DNA of 64,000 nucleotides from Meiothermus sp. (GTDB taxonomy: Bacteria; Deinococcota; Deinococci; Deinococcales; Thermaceae): NCBI RefSeq assembly GCF_026004075.1, contig NZ_BPIK01000001.1, forward strand, positions 283,501-347,500, written 5' to 3'. The notes below the pieces were generated by a model. The model made no database searches. It had not been told where the DNA came from and worked only from the letters and a program-made list of their open reading frames with translations. Of this stretch, positions 47,411 through 56,216 are shown piece after piece. Both the position numbers and the translations under genes were made by a program. The first letter of the stretch is position 1. Each line of letters opens with the position of its first letter.

Positions 47411-50400
47411 TGCAGGATTTGCAGCGTTTGTGGGTTCGCTGGAAGGAGTTATTGGCCTGGCAGAACCTGGAAGCCCAGCCCATTAGAGGGGAGTTTCAGG
47501 CTGCGGGTGGCCCCCGGGTCTCCATCCAGCCCGGTGACCTATGGCCTGATCGTAGCTTTCCGGTACGCTTCTTTTTTGAGGTCACCGTACCCCCACCCTG
47601 GGCTGGGAAACCTGTCTGGATTCGCATCAAACCGGGGGGGGAGGGTTTGTTGCTCGCTAACGACAGGCCCCTGGGGGGGCTTAACCCTTACCACGCCGAG
47701 TACCCTTTGCTGGAACCTGCACAGGGAGACGAAAAGATACGCCTCGAGGTCGAGGCGGTGCCCAAAGGGGTGTTTGGTAGTCCAGTGCAAGAACCCCGGC
47801 TCGAGCAGGCCACCTTACTGGTGCCCGACCTCCAGGTGCGGGCTTTATGCACCGACCTGGCCTGCGCGCTGGAGGCGGTGCCATACCTTGCCCCCGACCT
47901 GGCCCAACACCTGCTGGACGTGCTGAGCGAAACCTTTTCCCGTATCGAGCTGCCGCGCAGCCCGGCACAGGCCTACCTGAACCAGCTCGAGCGTTCGGCC
48001 TGGGCTCAGGAAACCGCCAAGCTGTGGGAGGAGTGGCGCTTCGAGGGGCCGGGCCTTCCCTTGCAAGAGGGGCACCGAAAAAGCCTCGAGGCCGCTCGAG
48101 ACTTCTTCCGGCAAGCCCTGGCGCACCTCCGCCAACGCTACCCAGCCTCCGGCAAGCTCTTGCTCTCCGGGCATGCCCACATAGACCTGGCCTGGCTGTG
48201 GCCCATCGCCGAGACCCGGCGCAAGATCCGCCGTACCTTTGCTACGGTGCTGCACCTGATGGAGCGTTATCCCGAGCTCCATTTCAACCAGTCCAGCGCC
48301 CAGGCTTATGCCTGGCTCGAGCAGGACGCCCCGGCGTTGTTTGAACAGGTGAGGGCACGGGTGCAGGAGGGGCGCTGGGAGCTGGTGGGTGGCATGTGGG
48401 TGGAGCCCGATGGCCAGCTGCTTTCGGGGGAGTCCTGGGTGCGGCAGTTGCTCTATGGACAGCGCTACTTTCAGCAGAAGTTCGGCATCCGGGCCCAGGT
48501 GGCCTGGTTGCCCGACACCTTCGGTTTTGCCGCCAACCTGCCCCAGCTTTTGAAGCAGGCGGGCCTCCCTTACTTTTTCACCACCAAGCTCAACTGGAAC
48601 GAGACCAACCCCTTTCCCCACGACCTCTGGGAGTGGGAGGGCCTGGACGGCTCGAGGGTGCTGGCCCACGGCTTCTGGAACCCCAACGAGGGCTATAACG
48701 GGCGGCTGGAAGCCCTCGATCTGGCGGGCACCTGGAAGAACTTCAAGGGCAAGCGCTACCACGATACCTCGCTGCTTACCTTTGGCTATGGCGATGGCGG
48801 TGGCGGCCCCAGCGCCGAGATGATGGAGCGCTACGCCCGTTACCGCGAATTCCCCGGCCTGCCCAGCGTGGAGATTGGGCGGATAGATGGGTTTTACCGG
48901 GGCGTGGAGCGCAGGGGGGCCGGGCTTGGTGAAGCTCAGGGTACTCGCAACGGACAGGGGGCAGGGGAGAAGGGGGAAGAAAATGGCGAGGGCTTTATGG
49001 GGCCCTGGCCGCTGCCAACCTGGAGTGGGGAACTCTACCTCGAGCTGCACCGGGCCACCTACACCACCCAGGCCGCCCTCAAAGCGCTCAACCAGCGCCT
49101 CGAGCAAACCCTGCTGGAGGCGGAGATGGCCTGGACGCTGGCTTCCCTCAAGAAAATAGACCCCCGCCTGACCCTGGATGAACCCAGCTATCCGGCGCGC
49201 GACCTCGAGGGTCTCTGGAAGGTCTTGTTGCTGCACCAGTTCCACGACATCCTGCCGGGCTCCAGCATTCACAGCGTGCCAAAGGAGGCGGCCGAAAGCC
49301 TGCGGGTGGCCCTGATTCAGGCCGAGGAAGTGCGGCAGGAGGCCCTGGGGCTGCTTTCGGCGGAGGTGCGCAAGGTGCACCCCGAGGCGGTGGCGCATCT
49401 GGTGGTGTGGAACCTGAGCACCTCGCCGCGCCCCTTGCGGTTCAAGCTCCTTCGCCCCACCGAGCAGTTCTTCCGCTTGCTCACCAGCACCGGCAACGAG
49501 GTACCCTACCAGGAGTCAGGCCCCTATATCCTGATCGCTGCCGAGGAGACCGTGCCGGCCCTGGGCTACCTGGCTTTGGCGGTGGTAGGTCATCTAGACG
49601 CCCGCCGAACTCCTGCGGTGCGGGTCAAGGGCCTCGAGCGGGTGCTGGAAAACCAACATCTGCGGCTGGAGGTGGCCCCGGATGGCACCATAAGCCGCCT
49701 CTACGACAAAGACCACCGGCGCGAGGTGCTGGCCGGACGCGGCAATCAGATCTGGGTTTATACCGATGTGCCGCGCTACTGGGAAGCCTGGGATCTGGAC
49801 GCTTCGTATGTCCGGGAGGGCCGCGAAATCCCCGCCACCCAGGTCAAGCTGATTGAGGGAGGCCCCATGCGGGCCGGTATCTGGGTGGAGCGCAAAATAG
49901 GCGCGTCGCGCCTCGAGCAGACCTACTGGCTGTGGGGCGGTTCGCGTCGCCTGGAGATCGAGACCACCGTCCACTGGCAGGAGCGCCGCACCCTGCTCAG
50001 GGCTTTGTTTCCAGTAAACGTGCGAAGCCATGAAGCCTGGTTCGACACCGCTTTTGGTGCCGTGCCGCGACCTACCCACACCAACACCGGTTGGGATGCA
50101 GCCCGTTTCGAGGTTCCGGCCCTGCGCTGGGCCGATCTGAGCGAGGCCGGGTATGGGGTGAGCCTGCTGGGCGGCTTCAAACACGGCTACAGCGCCCGAG
50201 GGAACGTGCTGGGTCTGTCGCTCCTGCGGGGGGCCATCTGGCCCGATCCGCTGGCCGATGTGGGCGAGCACCATTTCAGCTATGCGCTCTATCCGCACCC
50301 AGGGGACTGGCGCAGCGGAACGGTGGCCCAGGCCGAAGACTTCCTGGCCCCCTTGTTGTCGCTGGCCCTGCCGGTGCATGCCGGAGGCCAGCCTTCCAGT

Positions 50401-50664
50401 CGCCAGTTTTTGCGCCTGTCGCCCTCGAGCCTGCGCATAGCCGCGTTCAAGCGGGCCGAGGAGGGCTTTGGCTACATTTTGCGGCTCTACGAGGCGCATG
50501 GTGGACGGGGTGAGGTGGAGCTCGACCTTACGGCCCTGGGCATTCGCAGTGCCAGCCGGGTGAACCTGCTGGAAGAAACGGAAAAAACCCTTTCCCTGCG
50601 GAACGGTCACCTGACCCTTTCCTATGCCCCCTATCAGGTGATTACCCTGAAACTGGAGCTGTAG
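47410..50664 (+). CDS. Alpha-mannosidase, GH38
   Basis: A 1,084-residue cytoplasmic GH38 enzyme that releases alpha-mannose. Zinc ligands are seen in GHAHIDLAWLW (His at about 255/257 and Asp 259), the nucleophile Asp at about 369 in WLPDTFGF, and the downstream zinc His in LHQFHDILPGSSIHSV. The C-terminal half is the beta-rich GH38C region. A Gly/Glu-rich insert lies at about residues 500-535, right before the GELYLELHRATYTTQ block. Start ATG 47410 overlaps the DUF4127 stop. It precedes nagA without a gap. It may degrade imported N-glycan-like oligosaccharides. Confidence 0.94.
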   Translation: MQDLQRLWVRWKELLAWQNLEAQPIRGEFQAAGGPRVSIQPGDLWPDRSFPVRFFFEVTVPPPWAGKPVWIRIKPGGEGLLLANDRPLGGLNPYHAEYPLLEPAQGDEKIRLEVEAVPKGVFGSPVQEPRLEQATLLVPDLQVRALCTDLACALEAVPYLAPDLAQHLLDVLSETFSRIELPRSPAQAYLNQLERSAWAQETAKLWEEWRFEGPGLPLQEGHRKSLEAARDFFRQALAHLRQRYPASGKLLLSGHAHIDLAWLWPIAETRRKIRRTFATVLHLMERYPELHFNQSSAQAYAWLEQDAPALFEQVRARVQEGRWELVGGMWVEPDGQLLSGESWVRQLLYGQRYFQQKFGIRAQVAWLPDTFGFAANLPQLLKQAGLPYFFTTKLNWNETNPFPHDLWEWEGLDGSRVLAHGFWNPNEGYNGRLEALDLAGTWKNFKGKRYHDTSLLTFGYGDGGGGPSAEMMERYARYREFPGLPSVEIGRIDGFYRGVERRGAGLGEAQGTRNGQGAGEKGEENGEGFMGPWPLPTWSGELYLELHRATYTTQAALKALNQRLEQTLLEAEMAWTLASLKKIDPRLTLDEPSYPARDLEGLWKVLLLHQFHDILPGSSIHSVPKEAAESLRVALIQAEEVRQEALGLLSAEVRKVHPEAVAHLVVWNLSTSPRPLRFKLLRPTEQFFRLLTSTGNEVPYQESGPYILIAAEETVPALGYLALAVVGHLDARRTPAVRVKGLERVLENQHLRLEVAPDGTISRLYDKDHRREVLAGRGNQIWVYTDVPRYWEAWDLDASYVREGREIPATQVKLIEGGPMRAGIWVERKIGASRLEQTYWLWGGSRRLEIETTVHWQERRTLLRALFPVNVRSHEAWFDTAFGAVPRPTHTNTGWDAARFEVPALRWADLSEAGYGVSLLGGFKHGYSARGNVLGLSLLRGAIWPDPLADVGEHHFSYALYPHPGDWRSGTVAQAEDFLAPLLSLALPVHAGGQPSSRQFLRLSPSSLRIAAFKRAEEGFGYILRLYEAHGGRGEVELDLTALGIRSASRVNLLEETEKTLSLRNGHLTLSYAPYQVITLKLEL

Positions 50665-51762
50665 ATGACAGTGCTCGCAGGTACACTGATAACCCCCAAG
50701 CTGTCCTATTCGGGCCGTATTGTGTTCTCGGAGCAGGTCGAGGCTCTGGAGCCACTGGATGCCGCCCAGGACTGCCCAGAACGCTACATTCTTCCGGGTT
50801 TTATAGACCTGCACGTGCATGGGGGGGGTGGGGCCGACTGCATGGATGGGGAGCAGGCCGTGCGACAGATGGCCCGTTTCCACGCCCAGCATGGCACCAC
50901 TGCCCTGCTCGCTACCACCGTCACGGCGCCGCTGGAGGAGCTCGAGGCCGCCCTAAGGGGCATCGCTGCAGTGGTGCACAACCCCGGCCCCGGCGAGGCG
51001 CGGGTGCTGGGGGTGCACCTGGAGGGGCCGTTTATCAGCCCGGAAAGGCTGGGGGCCCAGCCGCCCTACACCCTCGAGCCCAGCATCGCAATCATGCGCT
51101 ACCTGCTTTCCCTGGCCCCAATTCGAGTGGTGACGCTGGCCCCCGAACGGCCGGGGGCGCTCGAGCTAATCCGCTTCCTGACCGAGCAGGGGGTGCGGGT
51201 GCAGCAAGGCCACACAGCGGCCACCTACGCCCAGTCGCTAGCAGGTTTTGAGGCCGGGGCCCAGGGTTTTACCCATTTCTACAACGCCATGACCCCCCTG
51301 CGCCACCGCGAGCCAGGGGTGGTGGGGCTGGGCCTCGAGCGCGCCCGCTGGGCCGAGGTTATCCCGGACGGACTGCACGTGCACCCGGCGGCCATCCGTG
51401 CGCTGGCCCGAGCCATCCCCCAGACCTATGCTGTAACCGATGCGGTGGCTGCCGCAGGACGGCCCGAGGGGGAGTACCGGTTGGGGCGGCACCGCGTCTA
51501 CAAGAAAAGCCAGGGGGTTTTCCTGGCCGATGGCACCCTGGCTGGGAGCGCTCTTACCATGGACAGGGCTGCGTATAATCTGCGCTGCTGGGGCTATACC
51601 GTGCCTGAGGTGATGCAGATAACCTCGAGCTTTGCCGCCCAATACCTGGGAATCCCGCATGGGCTGGAAATAGGCCGGCCCGCCGACCTGGTAGTGCTCG
51701 ACGAGCAGTTACAGCTTGTGGAGGTGTATGTGCGAGGCCAGAAAGTGGAGGTCTCTGGATGA
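50665..51762 (+). CDS. nagA: N-acetylglucosamine-6-phosphate deacetylase
   Basis: A 365-residue amidohydrolase that converts GlcNAc-6-P to GlcN-6-P and acetate. Metal and substrate motifs: LPGFIDLHVHGGGGADCMD, VLGVHLEGPFISPERLGAQ, QQGHTAATYAQ, GFTHFYNAMTPL, VIPDGLHVHP and the catalytic Asp in YAVTDAVAAAG. ATG directly follows the mannosidase stop. Its product is the substrate of the SIS protein encoded next. Confidence 0.95.
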   Translation: MTVLAGTLITPKLSYSGRIVFSEQVEALEPLDAAQDCPERYILPGFIDLHVHGGGGADCMDGEQAVRQMARFHAQHGTTALLATTVTAPLEELEAALRGIAAVVHNPGPGEARVLGVHLEGPFISPERLGAQPPYTLEPSIAIMRYLLSLAPIRVVTLAPERPGALELIRFLTEQGVRVQQGHTAATYAQSLAGFEAGAQGFTHFYNAMTPLRHREPGVVGLGLERARWAEVIPDGLHVHPAAIRALARAIPQTYAVTDAVAAAGRPEGEYRLGRHRVYKKSQGVFLADGTLAGSALTMDRAAYNLRCWGYTVPEVMQITSSFAAQYLGIPHGLEIGRPADLVVLDEQLQLVEVYVRGQKVEVSG

Positions 51763-52802
51763 AAGCGGTCGAAACCAAGATGTTCAAAGAGGCCCATCAA
51801 GCCCCTGCGGTGGTGGAGCAGGCCTTGCGAGAAAACAAGAGCGAGATGGAGCTACTGGGCACCTTCTTGCGCCGCCATACCCCGCCCTTCGCGCTGACGG
51901 TGGCTCGAGGTAGCTCCGACCATGCGGCACTTTATGGCAAGTACCTGATCGAAAGCCTGCTGGGTCTGGTCTGCTCCTCGGCCATACCTTCCATCCACAC
52001 CGTATACGGTCGCCACCTGTCGGTGAACAAAGCTCTGGTGATCGCAGTTTCCCAATCCGGGGAAAGCCCCGACCTGATCGAGGTCACCCGCCAGGCCCGG
52101 CGCGACGGGGCCCTGACCCTGGCCTTTGTAAACAAGGAAAACTCGCCCCTGGCCCAGACTGCCGAGGTGGTGCTGCCGCTCTGGGCAGGCCTCGAGGAAG
52201 CGGTGGCGGCCACCAAAAGCTACCTGGCCACCCTGGCCTCGCTGGCCCAGTTGGTCGCCGCCTGGGCCGAAGACAAAACCCTTAAAGAAGCCCTGGCGGT
52301 GTTGCCGGAAGCCCTGTACAAAGCCGCACACGCCAACTGGCAGGCGGGGCTGGAGCCGCTGGTGGAAGCGGAAAACGGCCTGGTGGTGGGACGCGGTTAT
52401 GCTTTTGCGGTGGCCAACGAGCTGGCCCTCAAACTCAAAGAGACCAGCGCCTTTCACGCCGAGGCCATGTCGGGCGCCGAGCTCTTGCACGGCCCGGTTG
52501 CGCTGGTAGAGCCCGACTTCCCCCTGCTGGTACTGGCTCCCAAAGACAAACCCCTGCCCGGCATGCTGAGCTTGCTGGAAAACCTGCGCGGTAAAGGCGG
52601 ACACCTGCTGGTGGCCTCCTCCGAAAGCGAGGTGCTGGAGCTGGCCCATACCCCCTTGCCGCTCCCCGGCAGGCTCCACCCGGTGCTGGACTCCATTCTG
52701 CTGGCCCAGGCCTTCTACCCCTTCGCCGCCGAACTCTCGGTGGCCCGGGGCTTCGACCCCGATGCCCCGCGCAATCTGTCCAAGGTGACCCGCACGCGCT
52801 GA
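51759..52802 (+). CDS. SIS-domain glucosamine-6-phosphate deaminase/isomerase (NagB-II type)
   Basis: A 347-residue protein with two SIS domains like the isomerase half of GlmS but without the glutaminase part. VARGSSDHAALYGKYLIES, VIAVSQSGESPDLIEV, EEAVAATKSYLATLASL, GRGYAFAVANELALKLKETSAFHAEAMSGAELLHGPVA are conserved. Such proteins convert GlcN-6-P to Fru-6-P plus ammonia. It overlaps nagA by four bases, supporting this role. AgaS-like activity is an alternative. Confidence 0.92.
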   Translation: MKAVETKMFKEAHQAPAVVEQALRENKSEMELLGTFLRRHTPPFALTVARGSSDHAALYGKYLIESLLGLVCSSAIPSIHTVYGRHLSVNKALVIAVSQSGESPDLIEVTRQARRDGALTLAFVNKENSPLAQTAEVVLPLWAGLEEAVAATKSYLATLASLAQLVAAWAEDKTLKEALAVLPEALYKAAHANWQAGLEPLVEAENGLVVGRGYAFAVANELALKLKETSAFHAEAMSGAELLHGPVALVEPDFPLLVLAPKDKPLPGMLSLLENLRGKGGHLLVASSESEVLELAHTPLPLPGRLHPVLDSILLAQAFYPFAAELSVARGFDPDAPRNLSKVTRTR

Positions 52803-52817
52803 GGTGCTTCGGATTGA

Positions 52818-52823
52818 TAGGAT
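52818..52823 (+). promoter_or_regulatory. -10 element before hbd
   Basis: TAGGAT lies six bases before the ATG of the hydroxyacyl-CoA dehydrogenase, with no Shine-Dalgarno. It suggests a leaderless mRNA separate from the amino-sugar operon. Confidence 0.45.
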
Positions 52824-52829
52824 ACAGCT

Positions 52830-53702
52830 ATGGAAATTCGCAAGATTGGTGTGATCGGTGCAGGGCAGATGGGGGCGGGCATTGCCCAGGTGGCGGCCCA
52901 GGCAGGTTATCAGGTGGTGCTGCGCGACCTCGAGCAGACCTTCCTCGAGCGCGGCCTTAGCAGCATTAAGCGTTCCATCGGCAAGCTGCTGGAAAAAGGC
53001 AGGCTCGATCAGCAGGCCCACGACGCGGCCCTGAGCCGCATTGTGACCACCACCCACCTGGCCGACCTCAAAGACTGCGACCTGGTGATCGAGGCCATCG
53101 TGGAGCACGAGCCCACCAAGCTCGAGCTTTTCCGCGAGCTCGACGCCCTCGTCCAGCCCGCGGCCATCCTGGCCTCCAACACCTCCTCGATTCCCATCAC
53201 CCGCCTGGCCTCGGCCACCCGCCGACCGGAGCGCTTTATCGGGATGCACTTTATGAACCCGGTGCCCCTGATGGAACTGGTAGAGGTAATCCGGGGCTAC
53301 CTCACCGACGAGGCCACCACCCAGGCCGTGCTGGAAGCGGCCCGCCGCATGGGCAAGACCCCGGTGGAGGTCAACGACTACCCCGGTTTCGTCTCCAACC
53401 GCATCCTGCTGCCCATGCTCAACGAGGCCATCCAGTGCGTGATGGAGGGGGTGGCTACGCCCGAGGCCATCGACCAGGTGATGAAGCTGGGCATGAACCA
53501 CCCCATGGGCCCCCTCACCCTGGCCGACTTCATCGGCCTGGACACCTGTCTCTCCATCATGGAAGTTCTGCACCGGGGGCTGGGCGATGACAAATACCGG
53601 CCCTCGCCCCTGCTGCGCAAGATGGTGCAGGCTGGGCTTTTGGGCCGCAAGAGCGGGCGGGGTTTTTACCGCTACGACGAAAAGGGCAACAAGATCGGAT
53701 GA
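52830..53702 (+). CDS. 3-hydroxybutyryl-CoA dehydrogenase family
   Basis: A 290-residue 3-hydroxyacyl-CoA dehydrogenase of the short Hbd/PaaH type. NAD motif [61 protein letters not shown] contains the catalytic His; [19 protein letters not shown] and [11 protein letters not shown] complete it. It oxidises 3-hydroxyacyl-CoA in fatty or aromatic acid breakdown. Its stop overlaps the next ATG (ATGA). Confidence 0.94.
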   Translation: MEIRKIGVIGAGQMGAGIAQVAAQAGYQVVLRDLEQTFLERGLSSIKRSIGKLLEKGRLDQQAHDAALSRIVTTTHLADLKDCDLVIEAIVEHEPTKLELFRELDALVQPAAILASNTSSIPITRLASATRRPERFIGMHFMNPVPLMELVEVIRGYLTDEATTQAVLEAARRMGKTPVEVNDYPGFVSNRILLPMLNEAIQCVMEGVATPEAIDQVMKLGMNHPMGPLTLADFIGLDTCLSIMEVLHRGLGDDKYRPSPLLRKMVQAGLLGRKSGRGFYRYDEKGNKIG

Positions 53703-54358
53703 CCCGGCTGGATCACCTGGTGCTGGCCGCCCGGACCCTGCAAGAGGGGGTGGAGTACGTTCAGGACACCCTGGAGGTGCTGCTTCCATCGGCGGGGGGC
53801 CGGCACCCCTTGATGGGCACGCACAACCGCTTGTTGAACCTGGGGGGCGGCGTGTATCTGGAGATCATCGCCATTGACCCCCAGGCGCCCGCGCCGGGCC
53901 GCCCGCGCTGGTTCGAACTGGATCGCTTCGCGGGGCCGCCGCGCCTTCTGACCTGGGTGGCCCGCACCGAGGGCCTCGAGCGCTACGCTGCGCTGGGGCT
54001 GGGCCCGGTGACCAAAGCCAGCCGGGGCGACCTCGAGTGGCACATCACCCTCCCCGAGGATGGGCGCCTGCACTGGGGCGGGGTGGTGCCCTACCTGATT
54101 CAGTGGGGTTCCCACCACCCTACCGATACCCTGCCGGACGCAGGCTGCCGCCTGCTGGCCTGGAAGCTACAGCACCCCCAGCCCGAGGCCGTAGCCCCGG
54201 TGCTGCAACAACTGGGCCTCGAGTATTCGTTAGAAGTATCTTTACATCCGGGGCTCTGGGCCCTCGTCCAGACCCCCGCCGGACGCAAGGTGCTCTTTAG
54301 CCAGGCTGGGGGCTCTGCCGGACAAAAAACCGGCCCAGCCAGTCCAGAAATCGGCTGA
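53699..54358 (+). CDS. VOC/glyoxalase-like protein
   Basis: A 219-residue protein beginning [21 protein letters not shown], with [21 protein letters not shown], the pattern of the glyoxalase-like domain family with a vicinal-oxygen-chelate fold. Metal ligand candidates are His in the first strand and Glu in YLEII. Substrate unknown. It overlaps hbd by four bases. Its last 62 bases overlap the convergent ParB-fold gene, an unusually large overlap for this window. Confidence 0.82.
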   Translation: MTRLDHLVLAARTLQEGVEYVQDTLEVLLPSAGGRHPLMGTHNRLLNLGGGVYLEIIAIDPQAPAPGRPRWFELDRFAGPPRLLTWVARTEGLERYAALGLGPVTKASRGDLEWHITLPEDGRLHWGGVVPYLIQWGSHHPTDTLPDAGCRLLAWKLQHPQPEAVAPVLQQLGLEYSLEVSLHPGLWALVQTPAGRKVLFSQAGGSAGQKTGPASPEIG

Positions 54359-55208
54359 TGGGGCCTTTCTGGACGCTGCGCTGCACCGAAAGGGCCGCCT
54401 CTTCGGGGCCCACATCGTGCCCGATGGCCTGGGACAAAAAGTAGCGGTGGTCGGAGATCCACAGGTACAGGTCGGCCTCGGTACGGCCCGGGAAGTTTTT
54501 CAGCACGCCGTTCTCGCGAATCTCCAGAATGGTGGGTAGGTAGAGGTTGTCGTACCAGTCGACAACCGCCTCTTCCCAGCTAATCGAGCGCTTCTGCTCG
54601 AGGCCCATGAAATACTGATGGGTGCGGATGTGATCGAGCAGCACGTCGTAGCGGCCAGGCCGGCTGAACAGGATGGGTTCGTGGTTGGGGCGCAGCTGGG
54701 GCAGCCGGGTCTTCTCTAAGAACTCGGCGTACTCCCCTTTCAGAATCACATCCTTGATGGTGTCGTGAGGCTCGAGGTCTACCGGAACGTCGAGCTCGAT
54801 GACGTAGGCATCTATGTAATGCTGGCCTTGGGCTTTGGCTAAAGCCGTGCGGTGGTTGCCGTCTTTTACAAAGTAGGCATCGCCAACCTTGTAAACGTGA
54901 ATAGGGGGAAACTCCACCCCCTCGAGCTGTGCCTGCCGGAGCTTGGCCCAGCGATCCAGGGTAAAGGGTTCTTTGGGCATGAACTCGGCGTCGAAGTCGC
55001 CATAACGATCGACCGAACCAATGATTTTATCTACCTCGATAGTCTGTAGCCCTTTGTAAGACTCGCCCCTGGGGCGCAGGCTGGAAGAAACCGCGCTGTA
55101 GGGCAGCAGATCGTTGGGCTGGCCGCGCAGACGGCGTAGAATATCGTGAACTAACACACGACGCGACAATGCCTCGGCCTCTAGCTGGGCTTGGTGTTCT
55201 GAATCCAT
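54297..55208 (-). CDS. ParB/sulfiredoxin-fold protein of unknown function
   Basis: A 303-residue protein. Around residues 95-120 is VGDAYFVKDGNHRTALAKAQG, the ParB/Srx-type motif (GxxR/NGNHR). No helix-turn-helix of chromosomal ParB is visible, and a helical C-terminal part (about 190-300) follows. It is not near a ParA gene (the orphan ParA lies 24 kb away). ATG 55208 has AAGGTGAG upstream; a GTG at 55217 is possible. TATACT lies about 130 bases before, so the leader seems long. Function unknown; a nucleotide-binding or CTP-dependent role is possible. Confidence 0.75.
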   Translation of the reverse strand: MDSEHQAQLEAEALSRRVLVHDILRRLRGQPNDLLPYSAVSSSLRPRGESYKGLQTIEVDKIIGSVDRYGDFDAEFMPKEPFTLDRWAKLRQAQLEGVEFPPIHVYKVGDAYFVKDGNHRTALAKAQGQHYIDAYVIELDVPVDLEPHDTIKDVILKGEYAEFLEKTRLPQLRPNHEPILFSRPGRYDVLLDHIRTHQYFMGLEQKRSISWEEAVVDWYDNLYLPTILEIRENGVLKNFPGRTEADLYLWISDHRYFLSQAIGHDVGPEEAALSVQRSVQKGPISRFLDWLGRFFVRQSPQPG

Positions 55209-55385
55209 GGGGCTCACCTTGATACGCTTTCGAATCTGCGCTGTGTTGGTGCAGCCAGGCTGGGGCTTCTCCTAATGGCTTGAAATCTGGCGTAAGGCTT
55301 TGCTGTGGCGGAATTGGGTTGAGGTTTTCGCCACAACCCGGCTCGAGTATAACCCAGCCCCAAAGCACCCCCGACCGACCATAGC

Positions 55386-55426
55386 CAAAAAATGAGCACA
55401 CACCTGCCATATGCAGCGGGTGTGTG
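55386..55426 (-). terminator. Intrinsic terminator of sdrP
   Basis: On the minus strand CACACACC and GGTGTGTG form an 8-bp stem, followed by CTCATTTTTT. It begins 19 bases after the sdrP stop. The gap between here and 55208 holds the ParB-fold gene's leader. Confidence 0.75.
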
Positions 55427-55444
55427 TAAGCAGTTTAAGCAGTT

Positions 55445-56053
55445 CTAGGCGGCCTCTTTGGAAAGGCGCTCGAGGCCGCTGGGGTTTTCCAGCACCAGCT
55501 TGCCATAGCCAGAGCGGATGTAGCCCTCGCGGGTCAGCTCGCCGATTACCTTGGTTACGGTTTCGCGCACCGAGCCCACCGCCGAGGCAATCTCGTCGTG
55601 GGTGGCCCGAACCCCCACCCGCCCGTTTTTCTCGGTGTAGGCCACGGGGGTACGGGAGAGGTCGAGCAGGGTGGCCGCGATACGGTTCTTGAGACGCTGG
55701 CCGGAGATGCGCTGGATGGTCTGGTAGGTCTGGGCCAGGGCTTTGACCAGGCCCTGCACCAGGCTGGCCATTTCTTGGGCCGAGAGCTGGCCAGGGGCCA
55801 GGGCGTCTACCTTGGTTTCGGTTACGGCTTCGGCAAAGTAGGTGCGCTCGGCGCCCGAGATGACCTCTTCGCCGAAATACTCACCAGGGCGCACGAACCG
55901 CAGGGTTAGGGCGTTGCCTTCGTCGTCTACGCTTTGCAGCCGTACCAGACCCTCCCGCACCCGGTAGAGCTGATCCTTGGGGCTGGGCTCTCCGGGGTAG
56001 AGAATGATCTCGCCAGGATCGAAGGTTAGGGTGTCCAGGATGCTGGTTTGCAT
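55445..56053 (-). CDS. sdrP: CRP/FNR-family regulator, SdrP-like
   Basis: A 202-residue regulator with a cyclic-nucleotide-binding-like domain (about residues 1-115) and a C-terminal HTH (about 125-195). ILYPGEPSPKDQLYRVREGLVRL, EGNALTLRFVRPGEYFGEE, and ATHDEIASAVGSVRETVTKVIGELTREGYIRSGYGK match my memory of Thermus SdrP, which activates nutrient and redox stress genes without needing cAMP. I start at ATG 56053 (MQTSILDTL) with AAGGAG upstream. It has a strong promoter and a terminator of its own. Confidence 0.88.
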   Translation of the reverse strand: MQTSILDTLTFDPGEIILYPGEPSPKDQLYRVREGLVRLQSVDDEGNALTLRFVRPGEYFGEEVISGAERTYFAEAVTETKVDALAPGQLSAQEMASLVQGLVKALAQTYQTIQRISGQRLKNRIAATLLDLSRTPVAYTEKNGRVGVRATHDEIASAVGSVRETVTKVIGELTREGYIRSGYGKLVLENPSGLERLSKEAA

Positions 56054-56076
56054 AGCTTCATCACTCCTTGAATTGC

Positions 56077-56105
56077 AATATAGCAGGACTTGGTGATTTT
56101 GTAAA
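56077..56105 (-). promoter_or_regulatory. Promoter of sdrP
   Basis: Minus strand TTTACA (56105-56100), 17 bases, TATATT (56082-56077). The leader is about 20 bases and contains AAGGAG. The surrounding 100 bases are markedly AT-rich for this genome. Confidence 0.75.
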
Positions 56106-56156
56106 CATTCATGTTGATTTATTTGAAGTGAGTGAGGCCACATTTGGAAAAATGTG
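56104..56156. promoter_or_regulatory. Two palindromes upstream of the sdrP promoter
   Basis: AACATTCATGTT (56104-56115) overlaps the -35 and CACATTTGGAAAAATGTG (56139-56156) has 7-bp arms about 34 bases upstream. Both are candidate sites for a dimeric activator or for autoregulation. I cannot assign the protein. Confidence 0.45.
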
Positions 56157-56216
56157 TAATGTGGACTGGATACCCAGCTATACGCGTGGACATAGCAGGT
56201 TGGATGTGAGCGGCTT

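Noticed and set aside
55209-55385. Riboswitch or small RNA in the leader of the ParB-fold gene
   Set aside because: A TATACT and a long leader are present, but I recognised no conserved riboswitch core or convincing structure.
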